From Prochlorococcus sp. AG-355-J23 (GTDB lineage Bacteria > Cyanobacteriota > Cyanobacteriia > PCC-6307 > Cyanobiaceae): a DNA stretch of 64,000 nt. Each line of letters starts with the position of its first letter. Positions within the stretch are counted from its first letter, which is position 1. The position numbers and the translations under genes are program-made. Positions 43,765-53,645 of this stretch are shown piece after piece. The notes under the pieces were generated by a model. It had not been told where the DNA came from. It did no database searches and was given only the letters and a program-made list of their open reading frames with translations. Where the stretch lies: assembly GCA_003278705.1 (NCBI GenBank), contig QCDR01000004.1, positions 27,348-91,347 of the forward strand, read 5' to 3'.

Positions 43765-44991
43765 ATGGCAAAAATATCCTTAATTGAACTTGCAAAAACT
43801 TTCCTAAAAATTGGTATTTTAAGTTTTGGAGGACCCTATGCTCATATTTCCTTATTCGAAGATGAACTTATAAATAATAAAAAATTGATATCAAATCAAT
43901 CTTTTGAAAAAGGTATTGGATTATGTCAAATACTTCCAGGACCAATATCTACTCAATTGGCAATATATATAGGTCTTAAAATCAATGGTTATCTTGGTGG
44001 ATTGATATCAGGTATAAGTTTCATTATCCCAGGATTCATTTCAGTATTAGCTCTTAGTTTTTTTTGGCAAATTGGTTCTGGATCAAAATTCTTAACAGAT
44101 TTAATTTATTTTAATCCGCCTATTATTGCAGGGATAATTTTTTCATTCTCATTAGTTCTATTAAAAAAAAGATTAAAGTTTGATCGAATATTATTCTCCA
44201 GCTCAATATTATTTCTACTTATATTTGCTAAATATAATAGTATTCAATTTCCACTCATAACAATTCTTAGTATTGCAGGATTGATAAATATATTTTTAAA
44301 GAAATTCAAAAATATTTTTTATAGCTTGGTCCCTTTATCTATATTTTCAACAACCTCATTTTTGATTAGCTCGGTCTTTTTAGATATATCTAAGTTTTTT
44401 AATTTTTTAAGAGAGTCTATAACCTCAAAGTTTTTAGTAGATTACCTTAATCTGTTTTTTTTCTTCTTTAAATCGGGACTTTTTATTTTTGGAGGTGGAT
44501 TAGTAATCATTCCTCTTATGAGTGATTATGTTATCTCGCAAGGATGGTTAACAAATAATGAATTTATAGATGGAATAATGATTAGCCAAATAACACCTGG
44601 GCCTGTCTTATTAATTACAAGTTTTATTGGATATAAAGCAGGGTTTTCGATCGGAGGAATAAATGAAGCTTTAAAGTATTCATTTATATCAACTTTTGCA
44701 ATTTTTTTACCAAGTTTTATATTGATTTTTGTTTTTGGAAAAGGCTTTATAAAAAACAGAATTAAATCAATTAATTACTTTATCGAAGGAGTGATCAATA
44801 CAATTCCTGGAGCAGTTATTTTCTCTGGATTTAATTTAATTGAAGATAGTTTTTCATCAAAATTCTTTTTAATTAGCTCTATTTTTATAGTTTTAATCTC
44901 CACACTATTATCTTTTTTAAAAATAGTTCCAACATACATACTCATTCTTTTTTCTTTAATATTAGGCTTGTCAAAATATTTGTTTGCATAA
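43765..44991 (+). CDS. chrA: ChrA-family chromate transporter
   Basis: Two-fold repeat with [14 protein letters not shown] / [18 protein letters not shown] and [13 protein letters not shown] / [10 protein letters not shown] motifs. Confidence 0.9.
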   Translation: MAKISLIELAKTFLKIGILSFGGPYAHISLFEDELINNKKLISNQSFEKGIGLCQILPGPISTQLAIYIGLKINGYLGGLISGISFIIPGFISVLALSFFWQIGSGSKFLTDLIYFNPPIIAGIIFSFSLVLLKKRLKFDRILFSSSILFLLIFAKYNSIQFPLITILSIAGLINIFLKKFKNIFYSLVPLSIFSTTSFLISSVFLDISKFFNFLRESITSKFLVDYLNLFFFFFKSGLFIFGGGLVIIPLMSDYVISQGWLTNNEFIDGIMISQITPGPVLLITSFIGYKAGFSIGGINEALKYSFISTFAIFLPSFILIFVFGKGFIKNRIKSINYFIEGVINTIPGAVIFSGFNLIEDSFSSKFFLISSIFIVLISTLLSFLKIVPTYILILFSLILGLSKYLFA

Positions 44992-44992
44992 A

Positions 44993-45020
44993 AAAAAGGA
45001 GGAAATAAATTCCTCCTTTT
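44993..45020. terminator. Bidirectional terminator between chrA and pstS
   Basis: aaaaggaggaa-ataaat-ttcctcctttt inverted repeat between convergent genes. Confidence 0.75.
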
Positions 45021-45037
45021 AAATATTGTCTTACGGT

Positions 45038-46033
45038 TTATTTACCGATTCTTTTTACAGCAGCTCTTGACTTCTCAAGAATATCTCCTTTTAAGGGGAC
45101 AAATCCAAGTGATGGAGCTTTATCTTGATACTCATCACTTAATAATGTATTAAAGGCTTGTTTGATAGCTTTAGTGTTTCTACCATTACCCTCTTCATAA
45201 GCAAGTATCCATGTTAATGAAGCTATAGGGTATGCTCCTTTTGCAGTTGGATTAGGATTTTTACCAGCAAGATTTTCATCTAGAGTAATACCATTAAGAG
45301 CCTTAGCTCCTGCTTCTACAGATGGTTTTAGAAACTCACCTGAAAGATTCTGAAGTGCAGCAGCTTTGACATTACCTTTTATGTAAGACTGGTTAACATA
45401 ACCAATTGCACCAGGAGTATTTTGTATAACACCTGCTACACCTGAATTACCTTTTGCTCCAACGCCTGCTGGCCACTTAACTGATTTACCTGTTCCTAGT
45501 GTCCAAGTTTTTGAAAAAGCTTCCATAGAGTTAGTAAAAGCTTTGGTTGTGCCTGATCCGTCAGAACGATGTGCCCAAGTTAACTTACCTGATTTACAGC
45601 CTAATTCTTTCCAGTTTTTAACCATACCCATAGCAACTCTTACTGCTTGCTCTTGAGTAAGTTTCAAATCACAATCATAGTTATAACCAAAAGCAATAGT
45701 TCCTCCAACCATAGGAATCTGTACTAATCCTCTTGTTACCTTTGCTATATCTTTATCCTTCATAGGATCATCAGAAGCACCAAAGTTCACTGTCTGATCA
45801 ATAAAAGCTTTTCTTCCAGAGCCTGAACCAACAGCTTGGTAATTTACTCTTGGCCCACCTGAAGAGGCTAAATCTTTGAACCAACGAGTGTAAATTTTGG
45901 CAGGGAATGATGCTCCAGCACCACTTAATCTTGTTTTAGCAGAAACACTTGTGCCAGGAACACTTGTACCAGCAGCAATGGCTACTGCAGAAGTGAGAAC
46001 CAAAGCTTTCTTAGCTATGTTCATGGATGTCAT
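45038..46033 (-). CDS. pstS: Phosphate ABC transporter substrate-binding protein
   Basis: LSGAGASFPAKIYTRWF, FGASDDPM, HRSDGSGTTKAFT. Confidence 0.96.
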   Translation of the reverse strand: MTSMNIAKKALVLTSAVAIAAGTSVPGTSVSAKTRLSGAGASFPAKIYTRWFKDLASSGGPRVNYQAVGSGSGRKAFIDQTVNFGASDDPMKDKDIAKVTRGLVQIPMVGGTIAFGYNYDCDLKLTQEQAVRVAMGMVKNWKELGCKSGKLTWAHRSDGSGTTKAFTNSMEAFSKTWTLGTGKSVKWPAGVGAKGNSGVAGVIQNTPGAIGYVNQSYIKGNVKAAALQNLSGEFLKPSVEAGAKALNGITLDENLAGKNPNPTAKGAYPIASLTWILAYEEGNGRNTKAIKQAFNTLLSDEYQDKAPSLGFVPLKGDILEKSRAAVKRIGK

Positions 46034-46108
46034 GATTAAATGAAAGACTACATATATATAGCACCAAATTTATACACAAATACTCATTAATTAAAATTTT
46101 ATCCTGTG

Positions 46109-46138
46109 GTTAATTAGTTCTTAACCCTCTCTTAAACT
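46109..46138. promoter_or_regulatory. Candidate Pho-box array upstream of pstS
   Basis: GTTAATTA-gtt-CTTAACCC-tct-CTTAAACT, three 8-mers at 11-bp period. Confidence 0.6.
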
Positions 46139-46254
46139 AAATCATGATTAGAGCTTTTTTCGTTTGGTTTTAAAAATATATAAAAATAAATATGTGTTAA
46201 TTTTTAACTTTTGTAAGAGAAAATTTAAAAAATTTTTTATTTATTTTAAGAGCA

Positions 46255-46312
46255 GTTTAAGTTCTCTTTAAAAATTCCTAATTAACTCTATTTCTTACTC
46301 ATTTCTTAACCT
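46255..46312. promoter_or_regulatory. Candidate Pho-box array upstream of porin
   Basis: GTTTAAGT-tct-CTTTAAAA and CTTACTCA-ttt-CTTAACCT pairs, each at 11-bp spacing. Confidence 0.55.
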
Positions 46313-46319
46313 TGATTCG

Positions 46320-47669
46320 TTGTTATTGATTTGGATTAATATCCATTTTTACGTGTTGAGGTTTATGAAACTTTTTCAAAAATTAATTGCTGCTCCTGCC
46401 ATTATTTCTTTGGCATCAGGTTTAGCAGTAAATGCAGCTGAGATCAATTCAACAGATCTTAGTGATTACTCTAGAACTAACAATTTAGTATCTCTAGATA
46501 ATTTCAAATCAGATACTTTATTTCCAGGAGATTGGGCTTACGATTCATTAAAGGATCTAACAAATAGTCCAAGATTCAATGGTGACTCAGTTACTCGTTT
46601 AGAAGCTGCTGCTGAATTAAACAACTTAATTGCAGGTGGTGAAGGCTTAATGAACGGAGCTCAAATAGACAGATTAAGTGACGAGCTTGGTTCAGAGTTG
46701 GCAATTTTGAAAGGAAGAGTTGATGGCCTCGAAGCACGTGTTAACGGCATTGAAGCTGGTTCTTTCAGCGAAACAACAACTATGAAAGGAAAAGCTAAAT
46801 TCCAGATTGGTGGTACTGATGGTGTAACCGATGAAGCTGTTATGGCTGCATATTTCTGGGAAGTCGACCTAAACACAAGTTTTACTGGTGAAGACAACTT
46901 AAACGTGGAAATTGAAACAGGAAATACACCTGATACAGACAGTTTCCTCGCAGTTACAGATTTCGGTAAAGATTCTGGAGATGAACTTAAAGTTTCTGAC
47001 TTAAACTACTCATTTCCATTGGGAGGTTGGTCTATAACTGTTGGTGATTCATTAGATGCAAGTAAGCAATTTACTGGAGCTTGTAGTTATGGAAACACTG
47101 TTGACTCTTTGAGTGATTGTGGAACAGGAAATTCTATTGCTGTTGGTGGTGATCAGACAATTAGTGCTGGTTATGATATGGATAATGGGTTTTCATTTGG
47201 ACTTGGTATTTCAGCTGATGATGGAGAAAAAGCTGATGGTATGTTCACGGCAGAAGGTGAAGATATCTATGCTCTAAACGTTGCTTATAGTGGAGACAAT
47301 TATGGTCTTGCTCTCGCTTACGCTGATGTAGATGTAGCAACCTACTGGGGTATAAATGCTTCTTATTCTCCTGATGGTTTTCCAACAATTAGTGGTGGAT
47401 ACGAATTTGGTGACCCAGATACAGGAAATGATACAACTCAATTTGCAGTTGGATTAAGTTCTGATCTTGGCCCTGGTGAAATCACAATAGGTATGGGTAC
47501 CAACGGTGCAATAACCGATGGAGAAGAGGAATTATACGCCTATGATCTTTCTTATACCTACAAATTCAACGATGGTATGAGTTTTACTCCTTTTGCATTT
47601 ATAGTTGAAGGAGCCAATGGTGGAGATGATACTACTGGTATCGGTGCAGAAATTGGTTTCAAGTTCTAA
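46320..47669 (+). CDS. SLH-domain outer-membrane porin; likely real start ATG 46365
   Basis: MKLFQKLIAAPAIISLASG signal, DWAYDSLKDLTNSP SLH-like segment, coiled coil, beta-strand-rich C-terminus ending GIGAEIGFKF. Confidence 0.88.
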   Translation: MLLIWINIHFYVLRFMKLFQKLIAAPAIISLASGLAVNAAEINSTDLSDYSRTNNLVSLDNFKSDTLFPGDWAYDSLKDLTNSPRFNGDSVTRLEAAAELNNLIAGGEGLMNGAQIDRLSDELGSELAILKGRVDGLEARVNGIEAGSFSETTTMKGKAKFQIGGTDGVTDEAVMAAYFWEVDLNTSFTGEDNLNVEIETGNTPDTDSFLAVTDFGKDSGDELKVSDLNYSFPLGGWSITVGDSLDASKQFTGACSYGNTVDSLSDCGTGNSIAVGGDQTISAGYDMDNGFSFGLGISADDGEKADGMFTAEGEDIYALNVAYSGDNYGLALAYADVDVATYWGINASYSPDGFPTISGGYEFGDPDTGNDTTQFAVGLSSDLGPGEITIGMGTNGAITDGEEELYAYDLSYTYKFNDGMSFTPFAFIVEGANGGDDTTGIGAEIGFKF

Positions 47670-47686
47670 CGAAATTAACCATATTA

Positions 47687-47718
47687 AAAGGACCTCCTAA
47701 TTGGAGGTCCTTTTTTTT
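47687..47718. terminator. Rho-independent terminator after porin
   Basis: aaaggacctcc-taat-tggaggtcctttttttt. Confidence 0.85.
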
Positions 47719-47736
47719 GCTTACCTTTTTATAAAC

Positions 47737-47777
47737 CTTAAATTGTTCTTAATAAATCTATTTTTTTTTCTTAACTT
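47737..47777. promoter_or_regulatory. Candidate Pho-box array upstream of phosphatase-like gene
   Basis: CTTAAATT-gtt-CTTAATAA then CTTAACTT at +33 (3 x 11 bp). Confidence 0.55.
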
Positions 47778-47816
47778 TTTAAAGGGAGCATGAGGATGTA
47801 TTTCCTTACGCACTAA

Positions 47817-50099
47817 ATGAAAAAATCTCTAGCTGCTGCAAGTTTTTCTGCATTACTTGCAATTGTCGCCTCCTCTACAAGTAGCGGATTTGCAAATTGG
47901 AATACAAAATATTGGGCAAATGAAAAAAACTTCAACAGAATTTCTTCTTTTAATGTAAGTGACAATTTACCAGACGGATCAAAATCTACAACCAAAACTT
48001 CTTCAGAGGTTGTTACAGCATCAGAAGATGGAAAGACATTGATGTATACAGATAGTGATTTAGGAGTAGTTGGTTTAGTTGACATTTCTGATCCTGCGAA
48101 ACCAAAAGCTCTTGGGATTGTAGAGCTTGAAGCAGAACCAACTGGAATTGCAGCGCTTGGAAACAATGCTTATATAGGTTCAAATACATCTGAAAGTTAT
48201 ACAAATCCTTCAGGAGCAATAGTTCAATACAATTTAGAAACAAGAAAAGCAGTAAAAGAATGTGATTTAGGTGGGCAGCCTGATAGTGTCTTTGTCTCAC
48301 CAGATGGTACCTTTCTAGCAGTCGCTATCGAAAATGAAAGGGATGAAGAATATAAAGATGGATTTATCCCCCAATTAGATGACAATGGCATTCAAATTAA
48401 TCCTCCAGGTTATGTTTCTCTTGTGAAGTTAAACAAAAGAGGAAAAATACAATGTAACTCAATTAAAAAAGTAGATCTAACAGACTTATCTAAAATAGCT
48501 CCTAGCGATCCCGAACCAGAATTCGTTGCTATTAATGATCTTGGTGAAACAGTTGTCTCTCTTCAAGAAAATAACCATATTGCAGTAATTGACAAAGATG
48601 GAAATGTAATATCACATTTCTCGGCAGGAGTTGTAAAACAAATGGCAGGAATGGATACAAAGAAAGATGGAGCACATAAATTTAAAAGCAAACTAAAGAA
48701 TGTAAGAAGAGAGCCAGACGGTCTTACTTGGATTGATAATGACCATTTTGCAACAGCAAATGAAGGCGATTACAAGCATATTGATCCAAAACAGGCAAAA
48801 AGAGGTGGTTCAAGATCCTGGACTATTTTTAAAAAAGATGGAACAGTAGTTTATGAAGATGCAAATAGACTAGAAAGAGCAATTGCACAAATAGGTCATT
48901 TCCAAGATGGGAGAGCAGGTAAAAAGGGAGTAGAACCTGAGTCAGTTACATATTCAAAAATTAATGGAACACCCTATTTATTTGTTGGTGCTGAACGAGC
49001 TGGGATAGTAGCTGTTTACGATATCACAGAACTAAATCAACCTTTGCTTACTCAATTACTTCCATCAGGCATTGGACCAGAGGGATTTGTCGCAATACCA
49101 GAGAGGGGATTAATTGCCTCAGCAAATGAAAAAGACTACAACAAAAAAGAACCTGGTTTATCTTCTCATGTGACTATTTATCAACTACAAGATGCTCCTG
49201 CTTCTTACCCTCATATAACTAATGAAAACGGACTTGATTTTGTTTCTTGGGGTGCGATAAGCGGAATGGTAGCGGGTGATGACGGTAAAATTTATGCTGT
49301 AAATGATGGGACTTTTAAAACTCAGCCAAGAATTTACGTTATTGATCCTTCATCTTCCCCAGCACTATTAGAAAGAGCTATAGATATAAAGCTAGATGGT
49401 AAGACTGCATTATTTATGGATCAAGAGGGTATTACTACTGATGGTAATGGTGGATTCTACATTTCTACTGAAGGAATCAAGAAAAAGCTAGATGAACATC
49501 CTCCTGCAATCTACCATGTAAGCTCAGATGGTGAAATCTTAGAGAAGATAACTCCACCACTTTCATATCTTAATTATGCAGAAAATCCTGGTTTTGAAGG
49601 CATAACAAGGAATGGGGATATTCTTTATATTGCTCAACAGAAACCTTGGGGTGATGATACTTTCAATACTACTAAGATTCTTTCTTATAATATAAGAACT
49701 AAACAGTGGGGCGCTGTAAATTATCAATTAGATAGGATTAAAAAAGGAGGTGTTGGAATTTCAGAATTAACTTACCATGACGGGGCGCTATATGTAATCG
49801 AAAGAGATAGTTTTTATGGTAAGAAAGCAAAATTGAAAGCTATATATAAAATAGATTTAAAGGATGTTATTTTCGAAGGTCTTCAAACTAATATTCCTCC
49901 AAGACTTTATCCCTTGGTTGAAAAAGAGTTAGTTACTGATCTAAAACCAGTAATGAAATCTACGGGTGGTTTTATCCTTGAAAAGGTTGAAGGTTTAGCA
50001 ATAACAAACGACGGGCAAGCATGGATTTCAACTGATAACGACGGGACTGGAAAGAAATCAACTGGTGAAACTCTTTTCCTAAATATCGGAAAAATCTAG
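47817..50099 (+). CDS. Secreted beta-propeller/esterase-like phytase-family protein; candidate Ca-dependent alkaline phosphatase (PMM0708-type)
   Basis: Signal peptide, repeated propeller segments (VVGLVDISDPAKPKALG, GPEGFVAIPERGLIASANE), position between porin and phoR/phoB. Confidence 0.7.
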   Translation: MKKSLAAASFSALLAIVASSTSSGFANWNTKYWANEKNFNRISSFNVSDNLPDGSKSTTKTSSEVVTASEDGKTLMYTDSDLGVVGLVDISDPAKPKALGIVELEAEPTGIAALGNNAYIGSNTSESYTNPSGAIVQYNLETRKAVKECDLGGQPDSVFVSPDGTFLAVAIENERDEEYKDGFIPQLDDNGIQINPPGYVSLVKLNKRGKIQCNSIKKVDLTDLSKIAPSDPEPEFVAINDLGETVVSLQENNHIAVIDKDGNVISHFSAGVVKQMAGMDTKKDGAHKFKSKLKNVRREPDGLTWIDNDHFATANEGDYKHIDPKQAKRGGSRSWTIFKKDGTVVYEDANRLERAIAQIGHFQDGRAGKKGVEPESVTYSKINGTPYLFVGAERAGIVAVYDITELNQPLLTQLLPSGIGPEGFVAIPERGLIASANEKDYNKKEPGLSSHVTIYQLQDAPASYPHITNENGLDFVSWGAISGMVAGDDGKIYAVNDGTFKTQPRIYVIDPSSSPALLERAIDIKLDGKTALFMDQEGITTDGNGGFYISTEGIKKKLDEHPPAIYHVSSDGEILEKITPPLSYLNYAENPGFEGITRNGDILYIAQQKPWGDDTFNTTKILSYNIRTKQWGAVNYQLDRIKKGGVGISELTYHDGALYVIERDSFYGKKAKLKAIYKIDLKDVIFEGLQTNIPPRLYPLVEKELVTDLKPVMKSTGGFILEKVEGLAITNDGQAWISTDNDGTGKKSTGETLFLNIGKI

Positions 50100-50112
50100 T
50101 TAAAACTACTAA

Positions 50113-50147
50113 AAAAAGTCACCTTTTATATAAGGTGGCTTTTTTTT
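50113..50147. terminator. Rho-independent terminator after phosphatase-like gene
   Basis: aaaaagtcacctt-ttatat-aaggtggcttttttt. Confidence 0.8.
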
Positions 50148-50177
50148 GCAATTCTTATAATAAAAAAAAGTCAAGTC

Positions 50178-50504
50178 ATGAAATACCTAATATTTATTAT
50201 TTTATTCATCGCACCAGTTAAAGCTGAAACAAAATATTATTGGCAGGGTGTCAGGCATTATTTAAATCGACCCAAATTAATGATAGAAGCATGCAAAGAT
50301 ATGAAAGAAGAAAATGACATTGGAACATCTGCTTTCGAGAGTATGTACATGCCAACATTACCTGATAGGCTTTGGTTAGCTATTGGCAAAAGAGATACTT
50401 ACTGGGCAGATGACTCCAAAGAAGGAAGCATTCTTTTTACGAGAGAAGGGGTTTTGAATTTAAAAAAATTTATTGCAGAAAAATCATGTCCTAATATTTT
50501 TTAA
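50178..50504 (+). CDS. Small exported hypothetical protein in pho island
   Basis: Signal peptide MKYLIFIILFIAPVKA. Confidence 0.65.
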   Translation: MKYLIFIILFIAPVKAETKYYWQGVRHYLNRPKLMIEACKDMKEENDIGTSAFESMYMPTLPDRLWLAIGKRDTYWADDSKEGSILFTREGVLNLKKFIAEKSCPNIF

Positions 50505-50510
50505 ATTTTC

Positions 50511-51671
50511 CTATAAATCTGTATTAAGACACGGAAAGATAGTTTCAATAATCGCTCCACCATCTTTATGATTAAATGCCTTTATAAAACCTTTATTGTT
50601 ATTAATTATTTTTTTTGTAATTGAAAGACCTAAGCCACTTCCACTTTTCTTAAATTTAGTCCTTGATGGATCCCCACGATAAAAACGAGAAAAAATGTCA
50701 TTTGATTCATCTTCTTCTAATCCAATACCTTTATCTCTAACTCTTGTAACAACAGAGCTATCTCTCTTAAAAATTTCAATTTGTATGCCCTCTTTTGTTG
50801 GGGAATAACGAATAGCGTTATCTAAAATATTTATAAATGCTCTTTTTAAATTTTCAATATCCCCAGATATATAATATTTTGTTGGAGAAAATAAATTTAT
50901 TTTTATATCCTTTTTTTCTGCAAGCGGTTTTAGTGTTTGCCAAGATTCCATAATCAAATCTGAAATAGATATTTTTTTGTTTTTATTAAAATCTTCGCTA
51001 CTTTCTAGCTTAGAAAGCTCTAAAGTCTCTTCGGCCATTTTTCTTAATCTTTTTGACTCTTTCTTAAGTCTTTTAACAAGATACCTATCCTTTTTTGATA
51101 CTACTGATTCAAGTCTTTCCCCAATTAAGATAAGTGATGTAAGAGGAGTTTTCAGTTCATGAGAAACATCATTAATTAATTGATTTTGTCGTTTTTTTAT
51201 CGATTCAATTGATAATTTACTTTCCAATAATATTAAATAATTCTTTTTCCTTCCTCTAACAATATTTACCGAAATGGGTACTCCCGCAATTGTGAAATCA
51301 AGGTTGAATGGGAAATCTTTTTTTCTTAAATATAGAATTTTATTACTAAGTACTTCAAGCTCATTAATATCATTTATTGCTTTTCCAATAACATCTTTAT
51401 ATTTGATAACCCTAATAAGAGATAAAGCTTTCTGATTGATAAATTTTATTGTTAGATCAGATGATAAGATTATCCACCCTTGCGATGAATAATCTAACCA
51501 AGACAACACTTCTTGAGGTCTAATTTTATCAAATGGGAAATCAATAGTTTTTTTATACTTATTTTTATCAACTTCAAATTTTTTTTCTTTTGATTGAGAA
51601 AAATGCTTGACTTTTATTTTCCACTTCTGATGTAAAAAAAATAATACTTCTTGTAGTGTTTTCATTTTCAT
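50511..51671 (-). CDS. phoR: Phosphate-sensing histidine kinase
   Basis: DVSHELKTPLTSLI H-box, NILDNAIRYSP N-box, GSGLGLSITKKI G-box; overlaps phoB. Confidence 0.93.
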   Translation of the reverse strand: MKMKTLQEVLFFLHQKWKIKVKHFSQSKEKKFEVDKNKYKKTIDFPFDKIRPQEVLSWLDYSSQGWIILSSDLTIKFINQKALSLIRVIKYKDVIGKAINDINELEVLSNKILYLRKKDFPFNLDFTIAGVPISVNIVRGRKKNYLILLESKLSIESIKKRQNQLINDVSHELKTPLTSLILIGERLESVVSKKDRYLVKRLKKESKRLRKMAEETLELSKLESSEDFNKNKKISISDLIMESWQTLKPLAEKKDIKINLFSPTKYYISGDIENLKRAFINILDNAIRYSPTKEGIQIEIFKRDSSVVTRVRDKGIGLEEDESNDIFSRFYRGDPSRTKFKKSGSGLGLSITKKIINNNKGFIKAFNHKDGGAIIETIFPCLNTDL

Positions 51672-52411
51672 CCAAACTTATATCCAAAACCTCTTACAGT
51701 TTTAAGAAACTTTGGAGCTGAAGGATCTTCTTCTAATTTCTCTCTGAGCCACCTAACATGAACATCTACAGTTTTAGTATCACCAATAAAGTCAATTTCC
51801 CAAATTTTTTCAAGTATTAAATCTCTTGACCATACTCTTTTTGGATTTTTCATAAATAACTCTAATAATTTAAATTCTTTTGGAGATAATGTTATTTCTC
51901 TATCAAAAGAAGTTACCCTACATTCTTCCAAAAACATTTTTATATGATTAAACTCGAGAACAGTTTTTGATTTTTCTATATATTTTTTATTACGTTTAGA
52001 TCTTCTTATTAAGGCTCTAGATCTAGCAATTAATTCATTTAAACCAAAAGGTTTTGTTAAATAATCATCTGCACCAACCTCTAATCCAAGAACCCTGTCT
52101 GATTCATTATCTTTAGCACTCAAAATTAGTATGGGTGTATAGTCTTCATCATTTCTTATTTTTCTACATAACTCTAATCCATTTAGTCCTGGCAACATTA
52201 AATCTAGAATTATTAGGTCAACATCTTTTTTAATATCATTATTAATAAAATCTAAGGCACTTAAACCGTCTTTGAAACTTGATACTCTAAAACCTTCGCT
52301 GCTCAAGGTTTCACTGACTGTAAGCCTAATACTCTTATCATCCTCTACAAGAAGAATTCTTGAGTCTTGCAAACTTTTATGATCTGTAATAGCCATTGAA
52401 AGTTCCAACAA
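51668..52411 (-). CDS. phoB: Phosphate response regulator
   Basis: Receiver domain ILDLMLPGLNGLELCRKIR plus OmpR-type winged helix VDVHVRWLREKLEEDPSAPKFLKTVRGFGYKF. Confidence 0.94.
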   Translation of the reverse strand: MLELSMAITDHKSLQDSRILLVEDDKSIRLTVSETLSSEGFRVSSFKDGLSALDFINNDIKKDVDLIILDLMLPGLNGLELCRKIRNDEDYTPILILSAKDNESDRVLGLEVGADDYLTKPFGLNELIARSRALIRRSKRNKKYIEKSKTVLEFNHIKMFLEECRVTSFDREITLSPKEFKLLELFMKNPKRVWSRDLILEKIWEIDFIGDTKTVDVHVRWLREKLEEDPSAPKFLKTVRGFGYKFG

Positions 52412-52612
52412 TTTTATTTTATATAATCAAAATTATTTGATCTAATTATTTCACAATTAATTTACATTGAATTATTATTTTTTTTATTTAATCTTATTTC
52501 CTTTTTAATTTTCCCTTAAACCCTTTTATCTATATTTAGATTGTCTCTTTAATCTTCCTCACACAAAATTTTAAAGAGACAAATTTATTGAATTTAATAA
52601 TAAATATTAAAA

Positions 52613-52780
52613 CTAATATCCCATCGAAGAGTAATAATAATCGTCATCTTCATCTATATTTGTTACTACCCATTCTGGCGGAAAGTTACCAATTTTTACA
52701 TATTGATAAAGCTTATCAACATCTGGATCGTAATAAGTATCGTTTATTTTTGGATCTTTGACTACTTTGCTTGGATGCAT
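52613..52780 (-). CDS. Small acidic hypothetical protein (55 aa)
   Basis: MHPSKVVKDPKINDTYYDPDVDKLYQYVKIGNFPPEWVVTNIDEDDDYYYSSMGY. Confidence 0.6.
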   Translation of the reverse strand: MHPSKVVKDPKINDTYYDPDVDKLYQYVKIGNFPPEWVVTNIDEDDDYYYSSMGY

Positions 52781-52902
52781 AATAAAAATTATTTCTACTC
52801 TTTTTTATAGATTATTTAGTTTAAAGCAGCTTTAAATATCATTTAAAAATTTCCTTTAAATAAGAAAGTACAAATATTTTTAGTTCAAAAGCAAGCCTTT
52901 AT

Positions 52903-53271
52903 TTAGAATTTAATTTTTGTTGTTACTCTGTTTTTATTTTGAGATTTGAATTCAAAAATTCCTGTATCAGTAAATATAATCAACTCATCTCCAGATGTTT
53001 CTTCTATTGCAATTCCCTCAGACTCTAAATTTTTAACATAAACATTACCAATAAGTTTTAGAGATTTATCATCCTTGTCAAAAGAAAGCTTGTCAGAATA
53101 AGCCTCAAAATTACCACTATTACTTATAATGACTACATTTCCCTTAGCCTCCAAATCACCTTCTAAAGTATTTATTTGAGAATCAGATGTAATTGTGTAA
53201 TTAGTTAATTCCTCAGCAAAAGAAAATTCAGCTAATAGAAATAAAAAAGATGCCAAAAATAAGCTTTTCAT
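52903..53271 (-). CDS. LptA/OstA-like exported protein, copy 1
   Basis: Signal peptide; ITSDSQINTLEGDLEAKGNVVIISNSGNFEAYSDKLSFDKDDKSLKLIGNV is OstA/LptA-like. Confidence 0.7.
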   Translation of the reverse strand: MKSLFLASFLFLLAEFSFAEELTNYTITSDSQINTLEGDLEAKGNVVIISNSGNFEAYSDKLSFDKDDKSLKLIGNVYVKNLESEGIAIEETSGDELIIFTDTGIFEFKSQNKNRVTTKIKF

Positions 53272-53625
53272 TTACTCCCAACCCTTTTCTGCATTTTGAA
53301 TAATCCATTGTGCAAGAACCTTATCTTCTCCATCCTTCAATTTATTTTTATAACCTTTCATAAAACCAATCCCATCATTAGCAATTCTTGTGATTGAATT
53401 TACATCAGCTATTCCTCTTTTCTCAAGGTCAGAAAGTTTTAATGATTTGGATCCTTTAAGAACGACTGATCCACCTCTAACATGGCAGCCTGCACAAACA
53501 TTTCTAAAAATTGTTTCTCCATCTCTAATATCAGAAGCCATTAGATATCTATTTTGCACAGAGGTTTGAAAAATAATTATTAAAGTTATTACAGGAATTA
53601 CAAATAGAAATTTAAATATTTTCAT
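53272..53625 (-). CDS. Cytochrome c6-like c-type cytochrome, copy 1
   Basis: Signal anchor, FRNVCAGCHVRGG heme motif, GFMKGYKNKL distal Met, LAQWIIQNAEKGW. Confidence 0.88.
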   Translation of the reverse strand: MKIFKFLFVIPVITLIIIFQTSVQNRYLMASDIRDGETIFRNVCAGCHVRGGSVVLKGSKSLKLSDLEKRGIADVNSITRIANDGIGFMKGYKNKLKDGEDKVLAQWIIQNAEKGWE

Positions 53626-53645
53626 TTGATCTAGTTAACCTAAGA

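Larger units (their letters stand above)
52884..53630. repeat. 747-bp direct repeat, copy 1 of 2
   Basis: Reads identically to 55218-55964 (constant offset 2334). Confidence 0.9.

Noticed and set aside
47813-48300. Minus-strand ORFs 47813-48166 and 48013-48300
   Set aside because: Antisense to the start of the phosphatase-like gene, no domain or RBS support
52517-52535. Isolated CTTAAACC-like word upstream of phoB
   Set aside because: Single unit with no 11-bp partner; not enough to call a Pho box
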